From: Cristatella mucedo
Taxonomy: Eukaryota > Bryozoa > Phylactolaemata > Cristatellidae
Length of the DNA: 64,000 bases
Assembly (NCBI GenBank): GCA_009760855.2
Contig: WPIO01000025.1
Coordinates: 813,501 to 877,500, forward strand
Reading direction: 5' to 3'
A program made the position numbers and the translations under genes. The notes below the pieces were generated by a model. It was given only the letters and a program-made list of their open reading frames with translations. It was not told the origin of the DNA and searched no databases. Shown in pieces: positions 1-18,187 of the stretch; within the stretch, counting starts at the first letter, position 1, and each line of letters opens with the position of its first letter.

Positions 1-630
1 TGACGAGCTACAGGCAGCTGGCGCGACAGAGAGCAATCGGTAGAATAAAAACAGTACTGTTAATTCTATATCCCCCTCGTCTTCATCGCCAACGTCGTCA
101 TTCCATGCCTCGCCGAAGTTTCCGAAGCCTCCGAAACCACTCATGCTACAACCAGGAAAATCAGACCACCCTTGATAGATTCCACGACGCTCTATTGCCC
201 ATCCAAGTGCTGTCAATTACTGAAAGCACAGGGATACTGGAATGCTAACTAAATGCCAATACTGGGCGCTTCGGAGGTAGAGTGACTCCGTACGGCTGCA
301 AACTCATAAAAGAGCTCCGGTCCAACACCAGCATGACATACAGCAAGTTCATATAGCAAGCTGTTGCTCTGCACTGCTACCCACTTAAGACTTGCTTAAC
401 ACCTACTTCGAAATCGGCCGGGCCTGGAATGTATCTACAACACCCTTGAACCCTTGTGATACAGCGTATCCGTTATTATCCCGGAAATGGCCGCTCTACC
501 CGGAGATTTGGTGAGCGTTACCGGAGACCTTTCGACTGCCGCTACTAGCGGTCCCTGCCGCCTACTGCAGTATGTCATGACTAGACACTTATCTGAAATT
601 TTGAATCTCTAGCAGTTATCTACTAAGGGC
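1..630. other. No gene recognised (upstream flank)
   Basis: I see no exon with a recognisable domain, no long ORF and no clear repeat here. The stretch is of mixed composition. It could contain distal promoter sequence of the LAMTOR3 gene to the right. Confidence 0.4.
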
Positions 631-670
631 GTACACGTGATCGCTCGCGTATTCGAATGGTCGCGAGCGT
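631..670. promoter_or_regulatory. E-box next to a CpG-rich inverted repeat
   Basis: CACGTG lies at 634-639, followed by 8-bp inverted arms CGCTCGCG (642-649) and CGCGAGCG (662-669) around a 12-nt spacer. CACGTGA resembles the core of the CLEAR/TFEB element found near many lysosomal genes, and the next gene is the lysosomal Ragulator subunit LAMTOR3. It lies about 1.1 kb from the candidate start codon, so its role is inference only. Confidence 0.25.
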
Positions 671-1035
671 ACGCACTGGACTAGGGCTGCACTTTATCGT
701 TTCAAGCCACTTTCGTTTCGATAAAAATTAGTTATTTCTTTTACTGTCAAGATAACCGCTCATCATAATGCTAAATAAGCAGAGTAATCTGGGTTGCCCG
801 ATCGATCCTGTGGAGGCGCAGCGAGCCGCAATATTCTCACGGAGCTTTCGTCCTTCCGACCATCAAGATGCGCTGTACTTGGCTTATGCAGCAGTCACTT
901 TGCACCTCGAGCGCGAGCTCCCGCTCAAATTACTTCTCGTGTAATTGGCTGTTTTTGCGTGGCATCCTTGCACTTTGCTTCACTGCTAGTAACCCCAATT
1001 GATATTCATTGAGCCGTAGAAGCATGTTTTTAGCT

Positions 1036-1228
1036 GTTTAATATATAAACAAATAAATCCTAGCTGATTAAACAGCCTCTTTTTGTATAGCGACAGAAGA
1101 GCCTTTACGGCTATCACCACCGCTTGCAGTGGCGATACAGAATCGCCCACTGAAGGAATCGAACCCACAACCTCGGGACCGAGGTCGTGAAAGCAACCGC
1201 CTTACCTAGTGTGCCATCACGGCTCACT
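1036..1228 (-). mobile_element. SINE-B copy (tRNA-like SINE)
   Basis: Read on the minus strand it begins GTGAGCCGTGATGGCAC, has a box-B-like GGTTCGATTCC, then a GC-rich stem with the words CTGCAAGCGG and GGCTCTTCTGTCGC, and ends AATCAGCTAGGATTTA plus an A/T-rich tail. The copy at 10394-10583 is nearly the same sequence in the opposite orientation, which defines the family. A real tRNA gene is unlikely because the tail is long and the anticodon arm is not tRNA-like. Confidence 0.8.
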
Positions 1229-1773
1229 AAGTTTCACATACACTGTCGAGTCTTTCTCGAATGTAGAAGCGCTTGGCTCCTCTGACTGTGCAGATTATCT
1301 GTCTGCTCTCGCTGAAATTGTGTGGTTTGTCGTAGCTTAGCTTAGCTGCATGCAGAATCCGGGTCGGGTTGTTGGAGCTTTCTAGCGATGACGACTTTTT
1401 GGCGACTCGGCGGTAGCTATCTCCGGTCGAATTGTATGCCTCCTCGAGAGGAACTGTGTGAATCTTCTTCTTCTCAAGCTTTTCGGATGCATGCTGAAAC
1501 TTAATTTTCCTCCTAATTGGCTCTCGAAGGCAGTGTGCATTCCCACCTGTTCTTCCTTTGCTAGCAGAAAGTTTTTGGGTATAGGTGGGGGTACACGTCG
1601 CTAGACACTGCACCGCAGATAGCATGAGCTCTTCTGTGATTTTAGCTGATCGGAGAGTAGGGATGGCCTACCAACGCAACCTGGCCTGTTGGTTAAAAGC
1701 TTGTCCGATCGCCCTGGTACACTGTTTCCTCTATGACGATCCTTGAGCTTGGTTCGTTGATTGCGATGTTGCT

Positions 1774-8566
<6,793 letters not shown>

Positions 8567-9360
8567 TCGTTGGAACGGTCTACTAGACCAGTTTGTACAC
8601 AGGCCTCTGCCAGGTCATCTTGCACAGAACTGGCTCATGTGACACGGCTCCACCCTTTCGTGTGTATCTGGCAAGTGCCATCTGTTGATAGTGCTGTGGC
8701 TGCTATTGTTTTAAGGACAACCGTTGTAGTCCTTAGTTCTACGAGAAGTACCCAGTTTTGCAATGACTGTTCGACAATTTAAAATGACCAGCTACACATA
8801 ATCGGCCTGCCAGGAATTGCTAGCTGTTATGTATTTTTGTATGCAAACCGGCTATCATATGTCCATTCTTCTGCCATACTCTGCAAAACACAAAGCAGTG
8901 AAAAATATATTGTTCTGAGCAAGAGACTTGTGATTGCACTTGGTTTGATTATGCCTGTGGCTTCATCATAAGCAAGTCAAGAAAATGTTACCTGACGGTG
9001 CTGTTATCCTCAACCCTACCCAAGCCACGTAAGTGGAAATGCTTCGGCTAAGCTTTGTCTAACCATTTTGGATGGACCCAAAATGCTGTATGCAGTTTTC
9101 TAGCCAAAACTGTCGTGTGCATCGTGCTGTGTAAATTCTCTTATGATGGTTGCAGAATTCGATTTTGATTATCTCTGCTTCTGCACTCTCTTGGGTTCAT
9201 TACATTCTCACTTTCATTACAGTGATATTTAACGACAAATGTTGTCTAATGGCCTGCGTCTGATCAGACAAGACCCTGCTGTTGATCGTATGTGTATTTC
9301 AATAGCTCTATCTAGCCATGATTGTGTGAGTGTTGCATTGGAGAATTTTATAATGCAGAT
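8567..9360. other. LAMTOR3 3' UTR and intergenic DNA
   Basis: After the TAG at 8566 no further coding similarity is seen. No perfect AATAAA lies within the next 300 bp; AATATA near 8905 is the nearest variant. The rest is unremarkable. Confidence 0.4.
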
Positions 9361-9522
9361 GGAGGAGTAAGGTAGTTTCTCTTCGCGACCGAGGGTGTGG
9401 GTTCGAGTCCTGCAGTGGGCGATCTTTTATTGCCAACTGCAAAGCGGCGGTGATAGTCGTTAAGGCTCCTCTGCCGCTATACAAATGAGGTGGTCAAATA
9501 AGCCAATACTATTATTATTATT
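9361..9522 (+). mobile_element. SINE-B copy
   Basis: It contains GTGTGGGTTCGAGTCCTGC (an intact box-B word) followed by CAGTGGGCGAT, CAAAGCGGCGGTGATAG and GGCTCCTCTGCCGCTATAC, and ends in (TTA)n. The 5' part of the head is missing. Confidence 0.75.
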
Positions 9523-10017
9523 CCAACATCCACCCCCACCCTGGCAGGCTTCAGTCCGGTTTGTATTAATGGGGGCTGTGCTTCTCGGTGACTTTGAATT
9601 TATTTACTTTATTAACTACCTCTATCGGCATGATTTATTTTCATCTGTTTTTGGTTTGCTGACACCCATTCGGGATTGTGTGGTATTACTTGGGATTTTG
9701 TTTTACTTTATACGAAAAATATGCCGGATTTCTTTGAGGTGAACTACTAGACTATAGCCTGTGAGTATCAGATTGGTAAAGACTGCCAGAGGTAGTCGTG
9801 GCGCGACGGAGTGCATGTGCCTGCCTGGAAAGGAAGTGCCAATGAACTCTGACACTTCCAAGATTGGCAGTTCCGGCAAGGCGAAAGACTTTATGGTTGG
9901 TGATCAGTCTATGGCCGGCCCAATGAAGAGCGAACTCGTGCTTTCGTGTAAGAGGCACAGCAGGCAGAGGTGAATTGGACTCTCCTTCAGACCTATACTT
10001 TATTGGTAACGAACTAC

Positions 10018-10157
10018 TATGATTCATTTGTATATCGCCCTAAGAGAACGTAATCTCTATTCAGGCGATTCACATATGCCACGGGGCTTGAGCCCACGAC
10101 CTCTGCCAGACCTTGGTCGGGGTGAGCACCTTAACCACAGGGCCAAGCCAGTTCGGC
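10018..10157 (-). mobile_element. SINE-A copy, well preserved
   Basis: In plus orientation it reads TTCATTTGTATATCGCCC, AAGAGAACGTAATCTCTATT and CAGGCGATTCACATATGCC, then GGGGCTTGAGCCCACGACC and GTGAGCACCTTAACC. The 3' hairpin half-sites (GAGAAC and its partner, GCGCC-like arms) are clear. It is one of the best copies for comparison with the LINE-1 tail. Confidence 0.85.
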
Positions 10158-10393
10158 AGCAGTGCACGTGAAACTTCGGAGTGGGGGCAACACTCCTTTG
10201 TAAAAGCGATATACCTACGGTTGTATCCCAGCTGCAAACCTTACTACGCTAGTATCTCGCCATCTGATGAGCTAGTCTCTGGCTTCGGCCACGGCCCATC
10301 AAACTCGATTCGGCGCCTGTATGTTTAACGACATACGCCAAGCTGCCTCTCTGTTTCGTTCATAACTTGTGCCAGTGGCAAATGCCAGACTTG

Positions 10394-10583
10394 GTGAGCC
10401 GTGATGGCACACTAGGTAAGGCGGTTGCTTTCACGATCTCGGTCACGAGGTCGTGGGTTCGATTCCTGCGGTGGGCGATTCTTTATCGCCACTGCAAGCG
10501 GTGGTGATAGCCATAAAAGGCTCTTCTGTCGCTATACAAAAAGAGGCTGTTTAATCAGCTAGGATTTATTTATTTATTTAACC
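10394..10583 (+). mobile_element. SINE-B copy, best preserved
   Basis: This is the reference copy for the family. A tRNA-like head (GTGAGCCGTGATGGCACAC with the box-A region GGCACACTAGGTAAGG) is followed by box B GGGTTCGATTCC and a body that includes an imperfect stem (CGCCACTGCAAGCGGTGGTG). The tail is AATCAGCTAGG plus (ATTT)n. It matches the 1036-1228 copy in the opposite orientation across its whole length, implying fairly recent activity. Confidence 0.85.
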
Positions 10584-11749
10584 TGCGCTGAATTCCTGTC
10601 TTTATTCGTCAGTGCTTCATTGCCGACCTTTTTCTGTCAACGCACCAGTTTCACACTCAGTTTCATTCGCAATTGTTCCTTTGGCTCCATCAGCATTCAT
10701 AGACGCTGGAACACTTACCTAGAATCTTCCACCTGAAGACGGTGGGTATTGCTACCCACCTATCCACTGCTGCAGACCGAAGCCTCGAGAGAAATTACCC
10801 CCCCCCCCGAGCACTCGTCATCTCGATCGAGTCAGACTTCACATAAAGCAGGTTGCTTGGCTGATTGCGCAAGCAGTGTGCATCCGATGCACAGAAGCTG
10901 AACAAGACCGACCAGCAGCTTGAGTGCAACCGGGACTAGGCCGCTGGCTAGCCTCTCGGCTGTCCTGGCGCCAGAAGGGCGACCGTTCGATTCATCTCTT
11001 AATAAAAAAAAATCACATTATCCAACAGTAACGGGAACAAAACAGAGCTGCAAAAGAACCCCGTGTGCTTCAGCGCTATAGGGGACGCAGAGTAGCGACG
11101 AAGCAAGCATTCGAAAACGCAGAATGCACACTGCAACCGCCGATGACGCCCAGTGGGCCATCCAAGCATACCGATCACTATTGTTAAAGGTACGAGTGAC
11201 TGCTAAACAGAAAATCGTGCACGCGGAAGGCGTCTCAGCTTCCCGAGGGCTCCAGCCTAAAGTGGCCCTACTGCAATGCTTGGTATATCCACGGCGAATA
11301 CCTCGCACACTGAGATGGAACTGGCTCGACGACGTTGCGGAGCGGCCGGCGTCCTTGGAAGGAATTCTGCTTCTTCCCGATAGCGCCTCCCAGCCCCCGC
11401 GATAAAAGAAAAACAGCCCGCAGCATAGCATGCTGGCATGCGTGCCACACCAGTCCGAGCTCGAGCGCGCGCCACGTCACCCGCAGCAAGCGCGGGCTGC
11501 TCGAACGCCACGTCGATCGCTGGGCAGACGAGGCCAGCTCGAACGCCACGTGACGTGGGACGGGGGAGCGGCAGCCCGAGCAAGCAGCCTAGCTAGCCCC
11601 GACGCTCGCCCGAGCCTCGACCGAGCCGAAGCCCCGCGCCCCGGCAAGAACTCGGGCCTAAGCCGTCCTCGATCTATAGATCGTTCGTTGACGAAAGAAA
11701 GTGTGGAACGCCGAGCGACTGGGAGCCAGCCGCTCAAAGCGTAGCCGTC
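10584..11749. other. GC-rich stretch without a recognised gene
   Basis: ORFs exist on both strands between 11.0 and 11.7 kb, but they overlap each other and show no recognised domain, as expected from stop-poor GC-rich DNA. A perfect 14-bp palindrome CGATCTATAGATCG sits at 11670-11683. The stretch follows the 3' end of the Gypsy-like pol relic and may contain its decayed LTR, but I found no repeated LTR partner. Confidence 0.35.
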
Positions 11750-13290
11750 GAAACGACGAGGACGAGACGGCTCGGGCTCAGTCCCATCAACTGGACGGGC
11801 TGGGTGTCTCTTCCTGCAGCCGCGAGGTCGGAAACGTGGCCAGGCTCCAGCACGCGACGTCGTGCTGGAGCCTCCGGCACAACACGCTGGCCCGAGCGCC
11901 TGGAGGCTCCAGCAAAAACTGGCCGACGGCCAGCCGCGTAGCGAGCCGGGCTGGAGCGCCGATCCGTCGTCGCCCTCTCGTTTGGGCTCCTCTGCTCATC
12001 ACGATGCAGCCTCGAGCTGGCTGGGTGCCGACTCCTCGTCCAAGCCGCTGGCGGTTGGCAAGATATAGTACCGAGATACCATCGTCGGAACACCGAATAG
12101 CCAGCCGATCGAGCTGCTATCCCGCGACCGTACGGCGATTTCGCTCAAGGATGCAGTTGCCGGCAGGTCTGCAAGAGCACGGTCAGGCTGGCGCCACGTG
12201 TCGATGGTCGAACAGACCGAAAAGAGCGGTCGGACGAAAACTCCTAAGCCGCGTTGTCCATGAACAAGTGTAAGGGAGGGCCTGGCTCCGTAAAAATCTC
12301 ATCCAGATTTCGCACAGCGCAAGGAGCTTTTCCCCTCCTTTGGGATTCGCCTCCAAATCACGAATCGGCTAGGCCCACAATCCGAAAAAGTGTGAAATAC
12401 TTCTGGTTCTTTAAGGGCCGTACGTTGCATACCAGCCGCTGCCAGTTCTCGGATACATATAGTACGCCGGCACTCCATACGACTAGTGCCGGATCTATTA
12501 GCTGCCGAAAGCCTTGAGAGCAATCCTTCACTATCGCTCGTTTATCTTTGAGCCGAACTACTGCTTCAGGGTAGCACGTTGTGGCAAGATCGAGCGTCCT
12601 GTCCATACCGAAATGGAGAAGACTGACGGAAGCTCCTCGGATCGAGGCTGACCATAGGCCAAGACACCGCCTGTGGATGAGCAAGACATCTGACATTGAC
12701 CCTCAATCGCTTCTGGGACACCCGCATCAGCCGATCGGCTTTATTGTCGGACGATCGCACCCGAACTACCAAAGTCTACATTCCTCGTTTGGACACGATG
12801 TCAACGATCAGTGCCAGCCTTCGTGTGACGAGCTCGCCTCTCCCATGTCGTGGGCTCGTATGGGCTTGTCCTCAACTAGCAGCGATCGGTGCAATCCAAG
12901 GAAAGTCACTGAGCCAGTCTGAGTCTTCACCTGGCGCAGCGACCAAGCAATCGCTAGGTTGGGGTTCTTAATGCTGGCTTCCAGCTCGGCAAGGTTGATG
13001 AGCGTCGTCTTTTCGTAGCCAGGTGGCATCCTCTATTATCTGTCCTGCTATCTCCATGCATGCACCGATAGCAAGGCTGCTGGCGCTACCCCAAAAGATA
13101 ACTCTATCCGGTTTCGGCACATTCCAGCTGCCTGAAATAGAATCATCGGCCTGTACCAGAGTCAACTATTCACGTGTCGTGGCTCTGACATTTGCACCAA
13201 TGAAAGAGTCCCAGCCATTGTATCCAGCCTTGGAAGTGGCAGTCATCATTTATTTTTGGTGGCATGGGAGTGGATGCCTTTGACTGTCCT
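11750..13290 (-). pseudogene. Ty3/Gypsy-like pol fragment (RNase H - integrase)
   Basis: On the minus strand a series of frame-broken pieces follows retrotransposon pol order. An RNase H segment comes first (about 13125-12700), with words such as VIFWGSASSLAIGA, IIEDATWLRKDD, NLAELEA and SSDNKADRLMRV. Then comes the integrase zinc-finger region (about 12640-12500; HFGMDRTL, C..C remnant), a core piece with DCGPSRFVIWRR (about 12390), the second acidic position in LFMDN (about 12260), and the glutamate region PAGN followed by ERNRRTVAG (about 12160-12120). Stops and frameshifts throughout show it is dead. No gag, protease, RT or LTRs were found, so it is a 5'-truncated or eroded copy. The family is widespread in invertebrates. 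Confidence 0.75.
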
Positions 13291-14794
13291 TACTTGACCA
13301 CGACCTCAGCAGCAAGTCTATAGCAACCACTGGCTTCCCAGTTACTTGCCAGCTGCGAGATCAATATCCCTCGAGGTCAGACGTGCCTGAATCCACATCC
13401 GTCTTGTGGAGGCAGAAAAAGGTCGCTTCCATCCCGCCGCCTGGCGAAGCAAACGTACACTTCTCTGCCTGCCGGTCGGCCTGACCGAACCTCTCCTCCG
13501 TGCCTCTCTCATACATTGGCGAAATAAAGTTTTACACCTGACTATGCGTTGTTAACATCTCATCAACGAGCACAACTCCAACAAGTCATGCTTGACCTGA
13601 CTATGACAGGGGTGAGCACAGTCACTGATATTGCTTTGAGCACATTACTTCGCGGCCACATTACTCCACCTGCGTGCAGCACACCACTCGGAAGTTAGCA
13701 ATACGCCGAACTCACTTAATGGTCAATAGAAATCAAGTCCATAACTCAGTCCCAGGGTAACTGCCGGTCTCTTGTGTCCTCCCAAGGCAGGCTGCTGTAG
13801 CCTGCCTCGCCAGTTCTCCATCCATCAGCGGTAAATGGTGGAAACCACTCCATGCCGTACTCCACGTGCTAACCAAGTTTTCCAAATCGACTACCAAACT
13901 GTGCCGGATTATCACCCGTGCTGCCCCAAGTCAGCGGCCAGATCTGGCCAAGCTCAATGACCTCCAGCTGGCCGCATAAACGATCGGCTGTCCCCGGCTA
14001 ATGAGCCCCACTGGTAATAACGTTAAACACGCAAAACAACGCTGGCTAAATTAGAGTGATTAGGTCAAAAAGCAGACTGCAACTTACTTGCTAGGTTTGA
14101 AGTTTCAATGAAATAGTGTATTGGTCTGCTTCCATTCGTTCCAGTGTCTTGTATAGGAACATCGGTAGAGAGTCGAGGCCAAAGTTGTTTACGCTTTAGG
14201 TACCGCCGAACCTGACGATAACTGCTTCGAGAATACTAGGACAAACCCGGCAATCCAAGAGCCAAATGGCAAAAGGCTGGTTAGTGATGATAATGGTTAA
14301 ATTGCAGCCGATAGAATTTGTTGTTTCCCTGCAGAGATGCACAAATTGATGCTTCGAATGAGTAAGCTCGGAGAGCTTTAAATGATGACCAGCTGCTTCC
14401 AGGTTTTTGCATCTTCTGAATATTAAATGTCGGCGAACAAAGACAGACTCCTCTTTCAATAAGCTGCAAGGCAACAGTATCCTATTTGTGTATGCATTCC
14501 CTCATAGCTAGCAAGAAACACTACCCGTAGATTGCTGTTGCAAAGCGGCTTGTCCGAAGCTCGAGAGAGGCCAATGCAACACTAACTGTACTACTAAATC
14601 TTGAGAGGGGTTTTCGTCGTATTTTTGCATCACTGAGTGGCATCTAGCATGCAACTTCTAGCGACTGAGCGACCTCTGGCGACGTATGGCTCTTTGAGGC
14701 GACGTAGACCGAACCCGCTGCGGGAGCTCGTTTCCCGGTAGGTAGGGGCTCCGTAGCGCACGAGTGAGTAACCGTCGAAAGTGGCCGCCAGCCG
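13291..14794. other. Unassigned stretch
   Basis: The first few hundred bases may continue the Gypsy-like element upstream of RNase H (decayed RT), but I cannot identify RT motifs. From about 14.6 kb the DNA becomes CpG-rich. No gene is recognised. Confidence 0.3.
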
Positions 14795-14905
14795 ATGCGG
14801 TCTCGCCCCATGCTACCCAGAATGGAACGCCTGCTCATCTGGGGCGGTACTGCCGCTCACTTGCTGCAAGCCGTGCTCTCGCGTTCTTGGATAAGCAGCG
14901 ACTTG
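14795..14905 (+). CDS. Candidate orphan first exon with signal-peptide-like start
   Basis: An ATG in a CpG-rich context opens a 37-codon frame that ends exactly at a good donor (TTG followed by GTAAGA at 14906, phase 0). The peptide has a basic start, a second ATG at 14810 and a hydrophobic run (RLLIWGGTAAHLLQAVLS), as in a signal peptide. A (GA)n run begins just inside the presumed intron. It could be the missing 5' exon of the WBP1-like gene 5.5 kb downstream, but that exon needs a phase-1 partner, so another exon would be required between them. This is inference only; it may be chance. Confidence 0.25.
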
Positions 14906-15672
14906 GTAAGAAAAAAGAGAAAAGAGAGAGAGAGAGAGAGTAGCGCATGGCTAAGCTTTGTCGCCACCACGCCGATACGCTCCCCGCCGTCGCTAACCTG
15001 CATGTCCTATTCGACTCGTCCAACCTAGCGCTTCAGTTCATCTCTCGATGTTCTTGTAGGTTGACATGAACTGTGGCCTATACTATTGTTACGGTAGGTG
15101 ACCTCAAGCGTGGGCCAAGTGAGCCTCGCGATTTAAGTGCTTATCATTCGACTGAGGCTACTCGGTGCGTACGCTACTTCCTGCTTCAAGCTGACCCCCC
15201 TTGCGTTCGTCGTCCGCCTGCCCTGATTCTGGTCATTTCTACGTCAATTTGATCTGTTTCGTTCATTTTGTCGCTTTAACGTGGCCTCGAAAAGAGTTTC
15301 AGCTTCATTTTTCCCCATTGGTTTCTCACTTATACTCAGAGAGCTGATGTTCGCCTGCGATCACTTCCTATCGCGTTAGCCTCGACTTGAAAGGCACTCC
15401 GTTTGTTTCGGTACGAGTAAGTGCCGTGGCCTTCGCTGCTGCTCGAGAGCCTCACTGCGAACACTCGGTCTGCGATAGTACGCTTCTTTTGTGCGACCAG
15501 AACTGACTCCATAGCAGACCTCGTACAGCCTAGCTGACGTCTATTGGTCTATTGCTAGCTGCTGTTTGCTGCTGCGGGACAGCATGAGCTTTGCAGCATG
15601 AATAGCCAGTCTCGCTTCCGGTGGGAGGCAGCACTAGCCCGCTCAATGCCCACGCGAACTTCCCTCTCTCTC

Positions 15673-15674
<2 letters not shown>

Positions 15675-15726
<52 letters not shown>
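15675..15726. repeat. (TC)n microsatellite
   Basis: A long uninterrupted CT tract (pyrimidines on the plus strand) has shorter CT-rich flanks, and AGC-rich DNA follows. Confidence 0.95.
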
Positions 15727-15730
<4 letters not shown>

Positions 15731-15924
15731 ACTCTCTCTGCATGCGTGCCGAGCCAGCAGCCGAAGCGAGCAGCGGCAGCGGCTGCTGCTGGCTCGTTCC
15801 TATTCTCGATCGCTTCCCATCGGATTTCCCATCGCTTGCTCGTGTGGCTGCACCTGCTTACGCTATGCCTGCTGCTTGTGGATGTTGCCATCAATCATTT
15901 GGTAGTAATTTATATACAGCATCT

Positions 15925-15993
15925 GTAAAATGCCTATACAGAGATTCAGTTCTCTGAGGGCGCTAGACAAATGTATAGTTATCATTATTATTA
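15925..15993 (+). mobile_element. LINE-1 3'-tail fragment
   Basis: The words CAGAGATTCAGTTCTCTGAG and GGGCGCTAGACAAATG followed by ATCATTATTATTA match the terminal hairpin and (ATT)n tail of LINE-1. Nothing of the ORF remains. Confidence 0.7.
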
Positions 15994-16310
15994 ACGACAT
16001 ACTTCATTATTACGGCGCTACATTTCTGGGTAATAGAGATTTACACCTTGAATTGTTCGCTGTTTCTAGTATGGGCTACAACAAACCCCAGAAGGGGTAA
16101 TCCTTGAGCGTAAACCAGCCTGAGCTGGTTCCCTTAGGCGCTTGACACAGGATCAAACCATTGGTTAGCAGTACCGACAATGGCTCTGTACTGCATGGGG
16201 TTTCGTGCAGTGTCAATAAGTTTGTTGAGTCTCCTCGGTGACAAATTCTTGAAATGGTTTAGGAGTTGGCTGTAAGTTTTCATAATCGAGATAGGCATAT
16301 GAACCGAGTC

Positions 16311-16442
16311 TTGCATTTGGCCCAGTGGTTAAGGTGCTCGCGCCGGGCATAGATCGTGGGCTCAAGTCCCGTGGCTTAGGTGAAGCGCTTGAGTAAAGAT
16401 TAAGCTCACTTAGGGCTCTAAACGAATATGAATTGCATTTTT
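16311..16442 (+). mobile_element. SINE-A copy
   Basis: The head TTGGCCCAGTGGTTAAGG (box A) and ATCGTGGGCTCAAGTCCC (box B) lead into GTGAAGCGCTTGAGTAAAG, ATTAAGCTCACTTAGGGC and AATATGAATTGCAT. The order tRNA-like head then LINE-like tail is clear. Confidence 0.85.
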
Positions 16443-17218
16443 CATACCCCCGACCGTTGGCCATGCAAAAGAGAGTCGGCCCATTGACGACAATGCCTCT
16501 CTTTCCGATGACACGCTGCTTCTAGCCAGACATCGACAGAAGCTGTATTCCAAGAGTGGCCTGAGAAGTCACCTCGGAGACTATTCTTTCGGAGATGAGA
16601 GCGCTAGTGCATCATAAACACCTGTCGCTTCGGAATTGTGTAAACTAGTAGCCACTGCTTGCGAAAATAGTGCCGCAATGCGAAAGGCGTGCGAGTCAAG
16701 TTGAAATATAATAATCCACTGGAAATAGAGGCCCGAATCAAAGCTTCCAAAAAAAATCGACCCGATCGCAGCATGATTACTTGATTAGGCTGGATCGGAA
16801 TGCATTCGAAGACCTGTTCCGGGAAGGGAAGCGGTTCAGTTCAATCTGAATCAGCTGGGAGTAGTTTTATCGCTGCTATATATCGTGATGATGTGCGTGG
16901 GAATTGTGTCCCCTTTATTCTCCACTATTACCGACTCAAAATAATATTAAATAAATAAATAAATATATATATATACGTAATGCGACTGTTTTTAAATTAC
17001 TCTGTTGTCGGGACTATATTTAAAGTCTGTAGTATTTATATTTTGGGAAATTTGGAGCTTCCTGCTTCATGTAATGTTTCCCCGTTTTGAAACTAAGTCA
17101 CAAAACCGCAAAGACTAAGTAAGTGTTACGCAGAAGAGTTTTCTATAGCGACATCAACACAAGCGGCTTTTGATACACATGCAATAGCTAACAGACTTCA
17201 TCTCGTACAATAAAGAGG

Positions 17219-17360
17219 GCTGGTTTGGCCCAGTGGTAAAGGTGCTCGCCCCGACCAAGGTCTGGCTGAGGTCATGGGCTCGAGCCCCGAGGTATATGTG
17301 AAGTGCCTGAGTAGAGATTAAGTTCCCTCGGGGCGCTATATAAATAAATTATATTTTATA
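17219..17360 (+). mobile_element. SINE-A copy, well preserved
   Basis: GCTGGTTTGGCCCAGTGG opens the tRNA-like head, GGGCTCGAGCCCCGAGG is box B, and the tail is GTGAAGTGCCTGAGTAGAG, ATTAAGTTCCCTCGGGGC and GCTATATAAATAAATTATA. It has inserted immediately at the 3' end of a decayed LINE-2 copy. Confidence 0.85.
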
Positions 17361-18020
17361 CTTAAAAAAGAGAACCATAGATCAGTCAGGAGGGCATTTG
17401 AGGTAGTGAGTAGCATGGAAGTAGCAGCTCGGGACGGCTGGAAAGTACCGTAGTCGGCAGTAGGACAGTAGACATCAGTGATCAAGAATTGTGGAAGTGA
17501 GTTCCACAGTCTAGGAACTACAGAGTAAAAGCTTCTGCGGCCAACGGTCTTTAAGCGAAGGAACTTAACAGCTAATTTATTTTTCATACGTGACCTGAAG
17601 GCACGGGAAGGCTAAAATAGGTGCAGCACTTCAGCTAGGTATAAAGCAGTCAAGCCGTGGAGGGCCTTGTGGCTTAGCGTATGAATCCTACTCTGTAGAC
17701 GTTGATCAAACGGAAACCATTGAAGCTCCTTCAGCAGATGAGATATATGGCTGAATCTCTTAGATTTGCTAACTAGCCTTCTGTCCATATTTATTATTAG
17801 CTGCAGTGGCCTAATGGCTTTTTCTTTAGAACAACCAAGCAATGGAAGGCAAGTATTGAGTTTTGTATCAGTCGCTGTAGCAGATTCCCACGGTTTAAAC
17901 GACTAGTATAGCTATAGCCGATCTTATAGGTCTGAATCACTTCTCCCAGTGGTTCATTATAAATGGAAAACGGAAAAAGACCAAGAGTGGACCCTTTTGG
18001 GACTCCACAGGTGACTTATC
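17361..18020 (-). mobile_element. LINE-2 family fragment (second non-LTR family)
   Basis: The minus strand has GVPKGSTLG (RT motif, about 18005), RPLQLIINMDRRLV, LLKELQWFPFDQRLQSRIHT, HKALHGLTALYL and SVVPRLWNSLPQF, in RT thumb/C-terminal order. These differ from LINE-1 wording (for example LHWLPVKQRIDFK), so this is a separate family, shared with 55380-57150. Frameshifts and stops show it is inactive. Confidence 0.75.
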
Positions 18021-18187
18021 ACTCAAAATGTCTACAAAAAGAGGGATTTCTTTTAAGGTGCGATCTAATTACATTATAACTATCTTTTCTACTATTATAG
18101 CTAACAAATAGTCACTACAGGCACTCATTAGGTGCTCGCTTACAAAATATTTCATTCAAAAACACAGAAAAGGCTAAATAATTCAAC

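Noticed and set aside
10394..10480. Possible tRNA gene
   Set aside because: Box A and B words are present, but the sequence continues as a repeated element with a shared tail at several loci, so it is a SINE head.
11257..12273. Several ORFs of 90-190 codons on both strands in GC-rich DNA
   Set aside because: They overlap in opposing frames, are Arg/Ala-rich without domains, and part of the interval reads as a decayed Gypsy integrase on the minus strand.
15643..15957. ORFs of serine/leucine or glutamate/arginine repeats
   Set aside because: Translations of the (TC)n microsatellite; the same holds at 18952-19263, 22333-22761 and, for CV repeats, 5250-5580.
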